Part shown: in pieces, positions 1 through 8,102 of the stretch
How positions within the stretch are numbered: the first letter of the stretch is position 1
Layout: the number at the start of each line of letters is the position of its first letter
Assembly (NCBI GenBank): GCA_947489585.1
Contig: CANLEE010000012.1
Span: 62,001 to 126,000 of the forward strand
Length of the DNA stretch: 64,000 bases
Reading direction: 5' to 3'
Source of the DNA: an uncultured Psychroserpens sp.
Lineage (GTDB): Bacteria; Bacteroidota; Bacteroidia; Flavobacteriales; Flavobacteriaceae
Translations under genes and position numbers: made by a program
The notes under the pieces: generated by a model
What the model was told of the DNA's origin: nothing
Databases searched by the model: none
The model's input: only the letters and a program-made list of their open reading frames with translations

Positions 1-1
1 T

Positions 2-535
2 ACCATTTTTTCAGTCAACTCTATTAAAGCACAAACTAATATTGAACCACCAGCCGAGGGTAAAAGTGTTATTTATTTTATGCGTACTAGTAGTTTGGGT
101 GCCATTATGAATTTTAGATTCTTTGATAATGAAACCTACTTAGGGAAATTTGGTGGTGTTAATTATTTAAGATACGAATGTGAACCTGGAGAGCATATTT
201 TTTGGGTGAAAGCTGAGAATACAGATTATTTAGAAGCAAACCTTGAAGCTAATAAAGTTTATTTTGTTGAAACTAATGCTGTAATGGGAGCTTTTACTGT
301 TGGTGTGAAGTATAAACTGGTCGACTATGATCATAAGCGACAGTTCAAAAAACGAATTAAAAAGTTGTTGGCAAAAAAAGGACCTAAAACGTTTAGCAAA
401 GAAGAATTAGAAGAAGGCCAAGAAAAGTTTAAAACTATTATTGAGCAAGGTCTTGAAACACTGAAAAGAAAACAAAATCGCGATAAAAAATTAAAGCGAA
501 TTGAAAAAGAAGACAACTATAAAGGAGAAATTTAG
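2..535 (+). CDS. DUF2846-like secreted protein, 5' end cut by window edge
   Basis: The reading frame is open from base 2, before the first in-frame ATG at 80. The residues before that ATG (ending SIKAQT) look like the end of a signal peptide cleaved after an Ala-Gln type site, so the true start lies left of the window. The body (Y-F-MRTSSLGAIMNFRFFD, then a GEHIFWVKAEN segment and VYFVETNAVMGAF) resembles the DUF2846 family of small beta-rich envelope proteins. The last third is lysine- and glutamate-rich and probably helical. The function is unknown. The stop codon overlaps the end of the convergent DJ-1-like gene by four bases, with no room for a separate terminator. Confidence 0.8.
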   Translation, partial: TIFSVNSIKAQTNIEPPAEGKSVIYFMRTSSLGAIMNFRFFDNETYLGKFGGVNYLRYECEPGEHIFWVKAENTDYLEANLEANKVYFVETNAVMGAFTVGVKYKLVDYDHKRQFKKRIKKLLAKKGPKTFSKEELEEGQEKFKTIIEQGLETLKRKQNRDKKLKRIEKEDNYKGEI

Positions 536-1293
536 TTGCTAATTATAAGATGAGGAACATCATCCAGTCTCCAATCAATTACTAAACCACCAGCTAAGCT
601 CTCAGCAATTTTTTTTCCATAGAGATATTCGCAGAGATATAAAGCAGCTTCAAAAGATTTTGCACCTCCTGCTGAAGTGATGTATTTCCCGTCGTGAACA
701 AATAAGACCTCTTTTCTAATATCCAAATTCGGAAAGCGCTCACGCATGGTGTCAATATCACTTGGAAATGTTGTAGACACTGAGTTGTCAAGTAATCCAG
801 CTTGTGCTAATACAAAAGCGCCATCACAATGCGAGGTTATAAATTGTGCTTCTTTATCGACACGTTTCACAAAATCAATCATGGCTTTGTCTTCTAAATC
901 TGTATCCAAATGGTGCTCTGCACTTGGGACGACTAGAATATCGATTTTTGGTAACTCATCTGTTACATAATTAAAATCGGGCAAAATACGCATGCCTTCA
1001 AAAGTGACAATTGGAGCATCAGTATTTGCGACTGTAAAGACATTCATAGGCTTGATACTGTCTCTAAAAATCGTGTGCTGAAAAATATCAAAAGGCGCGG
1101 TTAATTCGGTATTATATACACCGTCCATGATTAAAAAAGCCACATTATAACGGTTGGGTTCAATTTTCGGAAATTGTTTTTCTTCATGCTGAACTTGCTT
1201 CTGAATCTCAGTATTAGAGTCGTTCTTTTTTTCTTCGGAAGTATTACAACTCACTAGAAAAATTAATGTTAGTAAAACGATAACTTGCTTCAT
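532..1293 (-). CDS. DJ-1/PfpI-family lipoprotein (GATase1-like)
   Basis: 253 residues from the ATG at 1293, chosen because it opens a lipoprotein signal peptide (hydrophobic stretch, then LVSC with Cys16). The longer upstream frame would spoil that. The mature part is a DJ-1/PfpI class I glutamine amidotransferase-like fold: FLIMDGVYNTELTAPFDIF near residues 53-71, then the nucleophile elbow TSHCDGAFVL with the candidate Cys156, and TSAGG further on. Family members include AraC-linked sensors, chaperone-like proteins and hydrolases, so the exact reaction is unknown. The export signal is notable, since most DJ-1 relatives are cytoplasmic. It lies one base downstream of the VOC gene and is probably co-transcribed with it and the MFS gene. 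Confidence 0.85.
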   Translation of the reverse strand: MKQVIVLLTLIFLVSCNTSEEKKNDSNTEIQKQVQHEEKQFPKIEPNRYNVAFLIMDGVYNTELTAPFDIFQHTIFRDSIKPMNVFTVANTDAPIVTFEGMRILPDFNYVTDELPKIDILVVPSAEHHLDTDLEDKAMIDFVKRVDKEAQFITSHCDGAFVLAQAGLLDNSVSTTFPSDIDTMRERFPNLDIRKEVLFVHDGKYITSAGGAKSFEAALYLCEYLYGKKIAESLAGGLVIDWRLDDVPHLIISN

Positions 1294-1294
1294 T

Positions 1295-1681
1295 TTAATA
1301 TGATGTTTTGATTCGCCATGGCGGATTTTTTCTGTTTTTACCAGCTTTATAAAGTATAACATGATTGCCATCTAAATCATTGAGATGTGCTTCACGCCAC
1401 AACCAGTCTTTATCTTCAGGTTGTGAAGTAAATATAATTCCTTTTTGTTGAAGTTCACTTACGAATTCATCAAGATTATCATCTTCAAAATAAATGGTAA
1501 TCCCGTCACCTTTTGGTAATGTGTTGACCTTATGAATTGAGAACGTTGTATTTCCGTCAGGACATTCAAATCGCACATATCGCGGTATAGCATCAACAAT
1601 AAGATTTAAACCTAATGTTTTATAAAATTGCGTCGCTTTTTCAACATCTAATGATGGTATTGTAATTTGATTAAGATTCAT
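1295..1681 (-). CDS. VOC (glyoxalase/bleomycin-resistance) superfamily protein
   Basis: 128 residues with the beta-alpha-beta-beta-beta repeats of a VOC protein: opening TIPSLDVEKATQFYKTLGL, central YVRFECPDG, and closing NDLDGNHVILYK. No signal peptide, so probably cytoplasmic. VOC proteins range from glyoxalases to antibiotic-binding proteins, and nothing here fixes the substrate. Its start codon overlaps the stop codon of the MFS transporter by one base and its stop lies next to the DJ-1-like gene start, so the three genes look like one operon. A role in detoxification together with the exporter is only an inference from this arrangement. Confidence 0.85.
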   Translation of the reverse strand: MNLNQITIPSLDVEKATQFYKTLGLNLIVDAIPRYVRFECPDGNTTFSIHKVNTLPKGDGITIYFEDDNLDEFVSELQQKGIIFTSQPEDKDWLWREAHLNDLDGNHVILYKAGKNRKNPPWRIKTSY

Positions 1682-2895
1682 TATAAGTTATTTTTTACAC
1701 GTTTTTGCAACCATAGTGATAATAATACAGCTAAGGCACCATAAGAGCCAGTAACCAACCAATTAATTTGATAACCATAATTGTCTACAACGCTTAATCC
1801 AATTTTAGAACTAAATATATGAGATAAAGAGAATGCTATAGCATATAAAGCCATATAACTGCCTTCAATGCCTTCTTTTGCTCTATTGAGTGCAAACTTA
1901 TTTGTGTATGGAAACCCTAACATTTCACCAACAGTAATAATAACCATATTTATAACAAGAATACCTATCCAAAAATTCTGAAATAATACAAAGAAACTCA
2001 ATCCCATAAGTAACGAAGCCATTAGAATATGCTTAGTAACATGAATATGCTTTTTTTCTAAGTAATTGATAAATGGCATTTCAAAAACAACAATAATAGC
2101 TATGTTAATGAAAAAGATTAAACCAATTTTAAATTCGTTAAGATTAAAAACCTCGTCGTAATACAAAGGCATAGTGATCATAAGTTGAAAAAAAGCCATT
2201 CCCATAAGGAAACAAATAGCTATAAATATCCAATAAGTAAAATCTGTATAAACCAAATTTTTATCGCGTATTACTTGAATGTCTTTTTTCACAGTTACTA
2301 CGTCCTTTTTTGGCTCCTTTACTAAATAATAAAAGAGTAAAATTGCTACAATACACGTGACACCATCAATCCAGAATAATAAGTTGTATCCTTTCATTAC
2401 GATTATCAAACCAGCTAGCGTTGGTCCAATGCCCATGCCTGCATTTATGGCTAAGCGTATTAAAGCTAATGACCTTGTTTGAGTCTCAGGTGTGCTGTAA
2501 GTTTTTAGTGATACATAAATCGCTGGTCGAAAGGTGTCAGCCACAGTCATTACAAATAATATAGCAAAACATAACCCCCAAAATGATGTAATGTATTGTA
2601 GACCAATAAAACTAAGCCCAGTGATAAATAAACTAAATACCATCACTTTATAAAATCCGATTTTATCGGTTAATTTGCCACCTAGCCATCCGCCAATAAC
2701 AGATCCAATTCCGAAGAATACTAAAATCCAACTGGCGTCATCTTTACTGAAGTCTAAATTCTTGGTTAGATATAATGATAAAAATGGAATTACCATGGTG
2801 CCAGCTCTATTTATCAATGTAATTAGAGAGAGATACCATATTTCTTTCGATAAGCCTTCGAAAGATTGAACGTAATTTAAGTAAATTTTTTTCAT
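1681..2895 (-). CDS. MFS transporter
   Basis: 404 residues with about twelve hydrophobic segments and the major facilitator signature after TM2 (GGWLGGKLTDKIGFYKVM, near residues 68-85). The first helix contains NRAGTMVIPFLSLYL, as in drug- or peptide-type MFS proteins. The central loop (KEPKKDVVTVKKD) separates the two six-helix halves. The substrate is not predictable. It is first in a probable operon with the VOC and DJ-1-like genes (one-base overlap at 1681). A perfect 30-base palindrome begins 21 bases upstream of the start codon. Confidence 0.9.
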   Translation of the reverse strand: MKKIYLNYVQSFEGLSKEIWYLSLITLINRAGTMVIPFLSLYLTKNLDFSKDDASWILVFFGIGSVIGGWLGGKLTDKIGFYKVMVFSLFITGLSFIGLQYITSFWGLCFAILFVMTVADTFRPAIYVSLKTYSTPETQTRSLALIRLAINAGMGIGPTLAGLIIVMKGYNLLFWIDGVTCIVAILLFYYLVKEPKKDVVTVKKDIQVIRDKNLVYTDFTYWIFIAICFLMGMAFFQLMITMPLYYDEVFNLNEFKIGLIFFINIAIIVVFEMPFINYLEKKHIHVTKHILMASLLMGLSFFVLFQNFWIGILVINMVIITVGEMLGFPYTNKFALNRAKEGIEGSYMALYAIAFSLSHIFSSKIGLSVVDNYGYQINWLVTGSYGALAVLLSLWLQKRVKNNL

Positions 2896-2916
2896 TTTTG
2901 GTTGTTGTATAAATGT

Positions 2917-2946
2917 AAAAAGTCCGACGATATCGTCGGACTTTTT
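2917..2946. repeat. Perfect 30-base palindrome, possible bidirectional terminator or operator
   Basis: Runs of five A and five T flank a GTCCGACGAT/ATCGTCGGAC dyad with no loop bases, so both strands have a GC-rich stem followed by a T run. It lies between the end of the membrane-protein gene at 3176 and the start of the MFS gene. It may end transcription arriving from the right, 230 bases past that gene's stop. Its place just upstream of the MFS start also fits an operator. The 8-mer AGTCCGAC from its left arm occurs again near 2992. Confidence 0.55.
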
Positions 2947-3175
2947 ATGATTGATTGGTTATATAATTATATTATCATAGCATATAGTAAGTCCGACTCT
3001 TTGAAAAAGAGGTTTTTCTTTGTGAATATGTTACGACGCAGTTTTGCATTATTTATGTTTTATGTTAGGTCAAAGCTATAAAAAAATTCTTAAAAACCAA
3101 TTTATTTGTCAAATAGGATGTGTAAATGCCTACAACTTTTATGGTCTTGATTAAAATTTCAGAATACGTTATCAC

Positions 3176-3979
3176 CTAACTTTCATTGAGTTTATCAAGT
3201 ATATTGTCGATTTTCAAATTAATCAAATTCAATTCATCATCATACTTATCAGTGTCTTCAATAATAATTTTTTTAATTAATAAGAAGGCTTCTAGTCTTA
3301 ATTCTGAATATTTTAAAAGACTCTTACTCTGGAGCGATATATCAGAAGGCAAGCCATCTAACGCAACTAATTCTTGCATAATTTTAATATTCTCATCCCA
3401 TTTTGGAAGTACCTTGTTGTTTAGTTCTCTCAATAAGGTCGCATCATTTTTGAAGTCTATATTTTGAAAGAAGGTGAGAGACTCTGATTCATTTTTTGAG
3501 AACTGTTCAATTTTTTCATCATAGATATCATACGCTGGATCATTTGGTGCTAAAAAGACATAAGCAAATAGTCCAATTGATATCACTAGCAAAGACACGA
3601 AACCAATGCCTGCAGCTCGCCATCCTGAAAAGAAGGCATTGCCAAGTTCTCTGTGATTTTTAAGTGCGTCACCTTGCAGCCATTCTACGATGCCCCAAAT
3701 AATCCCAGTGTAAGCAAGCGGGATAATTTGTTTTGGTATCTTATCTATAATAGTTTCAGGAATCATAAAAATGCCTCCAAAAAGAACAATTGTAGTGATG
3801 ATTCCAATGATTAGTGCATGGCGACCTTCTTTAGGTTGGTCTAAAGCATTGAAGTTTTCTCTAACCATATAACCAGCTGCTAAAGGGCCACCTAGAAATG
3901 TGGCACCACCTATAGCTTTTGCTGTATGTAATTTTTTATTTAGAGTTGGATTTTCAAAAGGTGATTCTGGTTCGGTCAT
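3176..3979 (-). CDS. Uncharacterised inner-membrane protein
   Basis: 267 residues, not recognised as a named family. The N-terminal 150 residues hold about four hydrophobic helices: a glycine-rich GGATFLGGPLAAGYMV segment, ALIIGIITTIVLFGGIFMI, IPLAYTGIIWGIVEWL and AGIGFVSLLVISIGLFAYVFL. The C-terminal 110 residues are polar and helical (KIEQFSKNESES to the end), probably a soluble domain on one side of the membrane. There is no signal peptide and no catalytic motif. The start is the ATG at 3979. The neighbour at 4018 is on the same strand 38 bases upstream, so the two may be co-transcribed. Confidence 0.7.
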   Translation of the reverse strand: MTEPESPFENPTLNKKLHTAKAIGGATFLGGPLAAGYMVRENFNALDQPKEGRHALIIGIITTIVLFGGIFMIPETIIDKIPKQIIPLAYTGIIWGIVEWLQGDALKNHRELGNAFFSGWRAAGIGFVSLLVISIGLFAYVFLAPNDPAYDIYDEKIEQFSKNESESLTFFQNIDFKNDATLLRELNNKVLPKWDENIKIMQELVALDGLPSDISLQSKSLLKYSELRLEAFLLIKKIIIEDTDKYDDELNLINLKIDNILDKLNES

Positions 3980-4017
3980 GTTTTTGTGTATAGGTTAGGT
4001 GTTTTGTTTATGGTTAG

Positions 4018-4683
4018 TTATTTTTTAAAGACTCCGCTACTTTTTTCGTATAACTCTTCAATAATCTCGAACTCATTAATCCAGTAAAAATCTTTTTTCC
4101 AATCTATATTTTCATTATCAAATATTTGTTTGATTAAATTGAGAATTTCAATGTTTATTTTAAACTTGATTTTGTGGAGGTTTTCAATCATAATTTTCAA
4201 TCCTAAAAACCATTTTTCTTTTATTATATATGCATTACAATCTTTAAGGATTTTTTGTACACTGTTTCTAATTGCAGTCTCATTGTTTCCTTTTGCACCA
4301 TAAGCAAATTGGGCAATAGATAAGGATTCAATCTTTTTAATCAAGCGTTGTGTATTTTCTTGTCCACTGACTTTAAGATCTATTTTATTACTTAAATTCC
4401 CTAGGTTTAAATCACTTCCTTTTTTTTCAGGATTATAACCTTTTTTTAACCCATAAAGAATTGTTTGCCGAACAATAAAAGGTGTTAATGGGTTGGGAAA
4501 CTCATAAGAAGTTGTGTTAGTTGTATCATAACTGAATTGGGCAAATAATTTTTGTCCGTTGTTTTCTGCAGAAATAATTGATAAATCAATCCATTTATTA
4601 TATCCTAATTTTCCTTTCGCAATCCATAAATACTTATGATTGTTAACTGTTATTTTTCTGGATTTTTTTTTAGGAAATGACAT
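4018..4683 (-). CDS. Uncharacterised soluble protein
   Basis: 221 residues with no signal peptide or membrane helix. The first 110 residues, from KKKSRKITVNNHKYLWIAKGK through ITP-like TPFIVRQTILYGLKKGYNPEKKGSDLNL, resemble a small beta-alpha module seen in many uncharacterised bacterial proteins (residues of the type 'xITPxxVRxxIxxALxxGWxP'). That resemblance is from memory and weak. The C-terminal half is lysine- and isoleucine-rich and helical, possibly HEAT-like, ending WINEFEIIEELYEKS. No function is assigned. It probably shares a transcript with the downstream membrane protein. Confidence 0.65.
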   Translation of the reverse strand: MSFPKKKSRKITVNNHKYLWIAKGKLGYNKWIDLSIISAENNGQKLFAQFSYDTTNTTSYEFPNPLTPFIVRQTILYGLKKGYNPEKKGSDLNLGNLSNKIDLKVSGQENTQRLIKKIESLSIAQFAYGAKGNNETAIRNSVQKILKDCNAYIIKEKWFLGLKIMIENLHKIKFKINIEILNLIKQIFDNENIDWKKDFYWINEFEIIEELYEKSSGVFKK

Positions 4684-4791
4684 TTTTTTCTAATTAACCA
4701 CGACTAAAATATGCTTTTAATAACTATGTTTAGAAGTTTATTTCAATTTTTTATTTTCTCTTATCATATAAATTCAAGTCGTATTAAATTG

Positions 4792-4799
4792 TATTTTTG
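4792..4799 (+). promoter_or_regulatory. Bacteroidota -7 promoter element
   Basis: TATTTTTG matches the TAnnTTTG consensus and ends 17 bases before the ATG of the DUF1684 lipoprotein gene. No convincing TTG is seen at the -33 distance. Confidence 0.5.
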
Positions 4800-4816
4800 A
4801 ACTGAATATTAACATT

Positions 4817-5422
4817 ATGAAATACTATTTATTGCTTGCCTTACTATGTGTGTCTACATTAAGCTGTAAACAAGACAAACGGCCAATTTCTGGAAATACC
4901 GAATTTCAAAAAGAAATCAATGCTGAATATAAAGATGCAACAACCTCACCTTTAAAAGAAAAAGATCGGAAGCATTTTAAAGGCTTAAACTTTTTTAAGT
5001 TTGATTCGACCTATGTTGTGAAAGCGTCGTTTAGTAGAACGCCAAATGAAAGTGTTTTTAAAATGAAGACCACTACAGATCGGTTACCCGAATACGTGAA
5101 ATATGGTGTTGTGACTTTTGAACTGCAAGGAAAAACACAGCAATTAAACATTTATCAAAATCAAGGTTTAATTAAAAAAGAAGGATACGAAGACTACTTG
5201 TTTCTTCCATTTTTAGATAATACTAATGGTGAAGAAAGTTATGGAGGCGGACGTTATATTGATATGAGAATTCCTGAAGGAAATGAACTAACTATCGATT
5301 TTAACAAAGCGTATAATCCGTATTGTGCTTATAATGAAAAATATTCTTGTCCGATTGTCCCTCGAGAAAACTATCTTGATTTAGAAATTAGAGCAGGAGT
5401 AAAGGCTTTTGATAAGCATTAA
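4817..5422 (+). CDS. DUF1684 lipoprotein
   Basis: 201 residues. Lipoprotein signal peptide ending STLSC (Cys17). The body carries the DUF1684 hallmarks: YLFLPFLDNTNGEESYGGGRYIDMRIPEG, then DFNKAYNPYCAYNEKYSCPIVPRENYLDLEIRAG near the end. The family is widespread in Bacteroidota and actinobacteria, and its biochemical role is not established. The protein is expected to be anchored to a membrane on the periplasmic side. The stop codon overlaps the stop of the convergent crcB gene by four bases. Confidence 0.9.
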   Translation: MKYYLLLALLCVSTLSCKQDKRPISGNTEFQKEINAEYKDATTSPLKEKDRKHFKGLNFFKFDSTYVVKASFSRTPNESVFKMKTTTDRLPEYVKYGVVTFELQGKTQQLNIYQNQGLIKKEGYEDYLFLPFLDNTNGEESYGGGRYIDMRIPEGNELTIDFNKAYNPYCAYNEKYSCPIVPRENYLDLEIRAGVKAFDKH

Positions 5423-5787
5423 GATTTCACTAAATACATTCCAAAGAATACCGCTAAAAAGCCAATGATGAAACTTGCAATAGTATAAATGGCAAATGAG
5501 GTGAAATCGCCAGATTTGAGCATGACATGATTTTCATATGCAAATGTTGAAAAGGTTGTGAAGCCGCCGCAAAAACCTGTAGCTAAAAACAAGGTTTGGT
5601 TAGAGGTTAAGGTATTGTTCTTTGCTGCTATTCCCAAAATGATTCCTATGAGGAGGCTTCCTAAAATATTAGCAACGAACGTACCATAAGGAATTCCATT
5701 TTCGGTATTATTAAGAAATTTTCCGATAATGAATCGTAATACACTTCCAAATCCGCCACCAACAAATACTAATAAAAGTTGTTTCAT
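5419..5787 (-). CDS. crcB: Fluoride ion channel CrcB/Fluc
   Basis: 122 residues with four hydrophobic helices, the usual Fluc length. Diagnostic motifs are GGGFGSVLRF at the N-terminus, GTFVANILGS (the conserved pore-region Asn) and GFCGGFTTFSTFAYE, which holds the central sodium-site turn and the phenylalanine track. It functions as an antiparallel dimer in the inner membrane that lets fluoride leave the cell. It lies three bases downstream of the SRPBCC-GyrI gene and is probably co-transcribed with it. No fluoride riboswitch was seen upstream of either gene. Confidence 0.93.
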   Translation of the reverse strand: MKQLLLVFVGGGFGSVLRFIIGKFLNNTENGIPYGTFVANILGSLLIGIILGIAAKNNTLTSNQTLFLATGFCGGFTTFSTFAYENHVMLKSGDFTSFAIYTIASFIIGFLAVFFGMYLVKS

Positions 5788-5790
5788 ATA

Positions 5791-6810
5791 TTAGTCAACT
5801 TCTAAATAAATTTCAGTAAGCCATTCAGCAGGATTAGGTGTTGACATAGGATCTGTCAAATAGGTTTCAATAGCCATTCCATTTTCAGGTTGCACCAAAC
5901 TATTTGCGGTTATATGTGTCATAGCTTTAGTCCAAGTTTCTTGTAGGTTATCATAATCTCCTTTTAAAACGGTTTTAAGAGCTTTAAAAGGTTCTAATTG
6001 ACCCGTTAAAACTTCAGGGTCTTCAGTTACAATTTTTGATGTAGTTGGAATACAACAAGAGAACATAACCGTATTATTTTCGGTGTCCCATTTGTGATAA
6101 ATTACAAACGGTTTTCCAGCCATGACTATATTGTTTGCCATAGCATAAGCACCAATTTTTGGCATCATTTCCTGCATTTTAATTTTGAAATCTTCCATTT
6201 TGCAAGACGTGGTATTGTACAAGTAAAATCCGCCACTATGCTGCGTGATGCCTTCTACATTGACACTGTACTTTTTCATGTCTGCAACTAAAATGCTATC
6301 TAATTTTTCTAGGCTTCTTTCATAGTTAGGACCGATTTGTTTTTCCATACCACCCATAAATGCAGCGAATGCTTTAAACCCAAAAGGGAGGTCTTTTCCA
6401 GAAATCGACCAAGTCACCTCCGTTTTATTTTGACCATTAGGCTTTAAGTTCCAGGTCACGTCAGATTTAGGAAAATCAGCAAATTGCATTTCCTGAATAA
6501 TCGTTTCATTAGCCTTGGTATCGATTGTTTTCATCGTACCAACGCCATCTGCATCTTCCCATGAATAAGACCCATCAATACCTCTGGTTTGTTCAGGTAA
6601 GGTAATGACCATGTTTGGATCAGCTTCGGCCCAGGATGACCAGGCTTCCCAGTTTTTATAATCGATGACATTGTTATAAACCATTTCAACTGGCGCGTTG
6701 ATTGTTTTTGTACGTTTCACTTCAAAAGAATTTGGCTGAACAGCAATATATATCGCCAAGCCAATAAATAAAATTAATAGTAAAAACAGGATGTATTTTA
6801 GTGCTTTCAT
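5791..6810 (-). CDS. Membrane-anchored SRPBCC domain fused to GyrI-like domain
   Basis: 339 residues from the ATG at 6810 (a TTG four codons upstream is less likely). Residues 1-25 form one membrane anchor (KALKYILFLLLILFIGLAIYIAV). Residues 35-175 look like a START/polyketide-cyclase (SRPBCC) fold, with INAPVEMVYNNVIDYKNWEAW and the following GIDGSYSWEDADGVG. Residues 190-339 look like a GyrI-like small-molecule-binding domain (GGFYLYNTTSC, PFVIYHKWDTENN, ending WLTEIYLEVD). Both folds bind hydrophobic or cationic small molecules; the ligand is unknown. It lies directly upstream of crcB. Confidence 0.85.
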   Translation of the reverse strand: MKALKYILFLLLILFIGLAIYIAVQPNSFEVKRTKTINAPVEMVYNNVIDYKNWEAWSSWAEADPNMVITLPEQTRGIDGSYSWEDADGVGTMKTIDTKANETIIQEMQFADFPKSDVTWNLKPNGQNKTEVTWSISGKDLPFGFKAFAAFMGGMEKQIGPNYERSLEKLDSILVADMKKYSVNVEGITQHSGGFYLYNTTSCKMEDFKIKMQEMMPKIGAYAMANNIVMAGKPFVIYHKWDTENNTVMFSCCIPTTSKIVTEDPEVLTGQLEPFKALKTVLKGDYDNLQETWTKAMTHITANSLVQPENGMAIETYLTDPMSTPNPAEWLTEIYLEVD

Positions 6811-7030
6811 GTGTATTCTCAATGATTTAAAATCGTCACATGGAACCTTTGATGTTTAAAAATAAGCGTTTGCTTTACGCTTAAAGATTATTTAAATCAA
6901 GCCGGTTTCATTTTTTGATTGTTGCTAAAAATTAATTAGGTAATCAAAGATAATCAATTTTTAAGAGATGTCTATATCTGTAAAAATGATGCTTTTCTTT
7001 CAAGCGAAACTAAGCATCTAATTGAGGCGC

Positions 7031-7064
7031 AAAAAGGATGTAATTCTCATTACATCCTTTTTTA
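7031..7064 (-). terminator. Rho-independent terminator
   Basis: A 14-bp perfect stem (AAAAAGGATGTAAT and its complement) around a four-base loop, with a T run on both strands. On the minus strand it begins four bases after the stop codon of the small ORF at 7068-7148. On the plus strand it follows the stem-loop at 6988-7018, so it could instead end a small plus-strand RNA. Confidence 0.7.
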
Positions 7065-7067
7065 TGA

Positions 7068-7148
7068 TTACTTGTTTTTATTAATACTAAACTTTAGCAG
7101 TATTAAATTAAGCGCAATGAGACTAATAGCTGAATACACAATAATCAT
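7068..7148 (-). CDS. Possible 26-residue membrane peptide
   Basis: An ATG at 7148 opens 26 codons reading MIIVYSAISLIALNLILLKF followed by six polar and basic residues. That is a single hydrophobic helix with a basic C-terminal tail, as in many genuine small membrane peptides. A strong terminator follows the stop within four bases and another (7216-7238) insulates it from upstream transcription, which favours a separate short transcript. No good -7 element or ribosome-binding site is visible, and a chance ORF cannot be excluded. Confidence 0.35.
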   Translation of the reverse strand: MIIVYSAISLIALNLILLKFSINKNK

Positions 7149-7215
7149 AGTTCTTGTTTATTAGACATCGATAGATTTAGGATTTGTCATCATATATTAA
7201 ACAACTTCAATTGAA

Positions 7216-7238
7216 AAAATCCCCAAAACGGGGATTTT
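7216..7238 (-). terminator. Terminator of the outer-membrane protein gene
   Basis: A 9-bp stem (AAAATCCCC/GGGGATTTT) with a five-base loop, followed on the minus strand by a T-rich tail. It lies 47 bases after the stop codon of the gene at 7285-7995. Confidence 0.65.
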
Positions 7239-7284
7239 AAAGTTGATACATTTTTGTTGTTCTCCCTATAAAAATTGATATCAA

Positions 7285-7995
7285 CTAATTCGTTGTTAGT
7301 TTATAAATAATTTTAAGAGAAAACGTGTTAGCATATCTATCAAAAAAATAGTTGTTGTCTGAAATATCTATGCTTTCGATAGCTTCTCCATTTTCTGTGA
7401 CTTCCTGTCCGGATAGTTCTCTTAAAAAGTCTTTGGGTTTTCTATAAGACAATAATTCAAAAGATAATCCTATAGCAACATCTTCATTAAAGTTATAAGA
7501 AACTCCTAATCCTCCACTTATTTTTTGATTAAAGATTGAACCATTTTGAGCTTCATTAAATGTTGCTAGATTTACAATTCCAATAAAACTTAATCCAGAT
7601 ATTTTGTGTAACTCACCTACTTCATTGCCATTTTTGTCCGTATTTCGATAAACCTTTCGTTTGAATGTAACTGGAACAGAAACAACAGAAGATAGAACAA
7701 AACTTGTTTTCTGTGCTTTACTTAATATTAGTGTTCTATCAATTGGAGAAATTTGTGCTAGATATAAGTTTTCTAAACTATTATTAAAACCTAAACTTAA
7801 ACCAAAAGAGACTGCTTCATTTATAGATCCTAAGTCAAGTTCAGTGTTTTTTAATGTGTCATTTCCATCATCTGTGTTTATATATAATGTGTCATCTTTA
7901 GCTAATTTGTAAGCTTTTAAATATTTTTTCTGTTGACTGAATGCGCTGATTGAAAATGTTACAATGAGAAGTATTAATAGATATCTGTTTTTCAT
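7285..7995 (-). CDS. Secreted, probable outer-membrane beta-barrel protein
   Basis: 236 residues with a clear signal peptide (NRYLLILLIVTFSISAFSQ). The mature part has many alternating short strands rich in Gly, Phe and Asn (AVSFGLSLGFNNS, SFVLSSVVSVPVTF, LSFIGIVNLATF, ISGGLGVSYNF, VAIGLSFELLSY) and ends with TFSLKIIYKLTTN, the aromatic/hydrophobic alternation usual for a last barrel strand. No specific family was recognised. It is bounded downstream by its own terminator. Its relation to the two-component locus upstream is unknown. Confidence 0.7.
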   Translation of the reverse strand: MKNRYLLILLIVTFSISAFSQQKKYLKAYKLAKDDTLYINTDDGNDTLKNTELDLGSINEAVSFGLSLGFNNSLENLYLAQISPIDRTLILSKAQKTSFVLSSVVSVPVTFKRKVYRNTDKNGNEVGELHKISGLSFIGIVNLATFNEAQNGSIFNQKISGGLGVSYNFNEDVAIGLSFELLSYRKPKDFLRELSGQEVTENGEAIESIDISDNNYFFDRYANTFSLKIIYKLTTN

Positions 7996-8102
7996 GATAG
8001 TTGATTTATGTTATTCAACGAATTATTGATAATAATCGAAATGTTGTTTCATATTTGTTTTTGAAGTATTGTCCAGTTTATAGATTGCGAATTTTGATTA
8101 CG

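Larger units (their letters stand above)
6811..7284. other. 474-base intergenic region with hairpins and a very small ORF
   Basis: Between the SRPBCC-GyrI gene and the outer-membrane protein gene, both on the minus strand. It contains a bulged stem-loop (arms GATGCTT 6988-6994 and AAGCATC 7012-7018), a strong terminator hairpin (7031-7064), a possible 26-codon gene on the minus strand (7068-7148) and a second terminator (7216-7238). No tRNA or known riboswitch was recognised. The base composition is AT-rich like the surroundings. Confidence 0.6.

Noticed and set aside
2947..3081. A 44-codon plus-strand ORF right after the palindrome upstream of the MFS gene
   Set aside because: Chance length in AT-rich DNA, no promoter, no recognisable domain, and its composition (hydrophobic start, basic end) is not distinctive enough.
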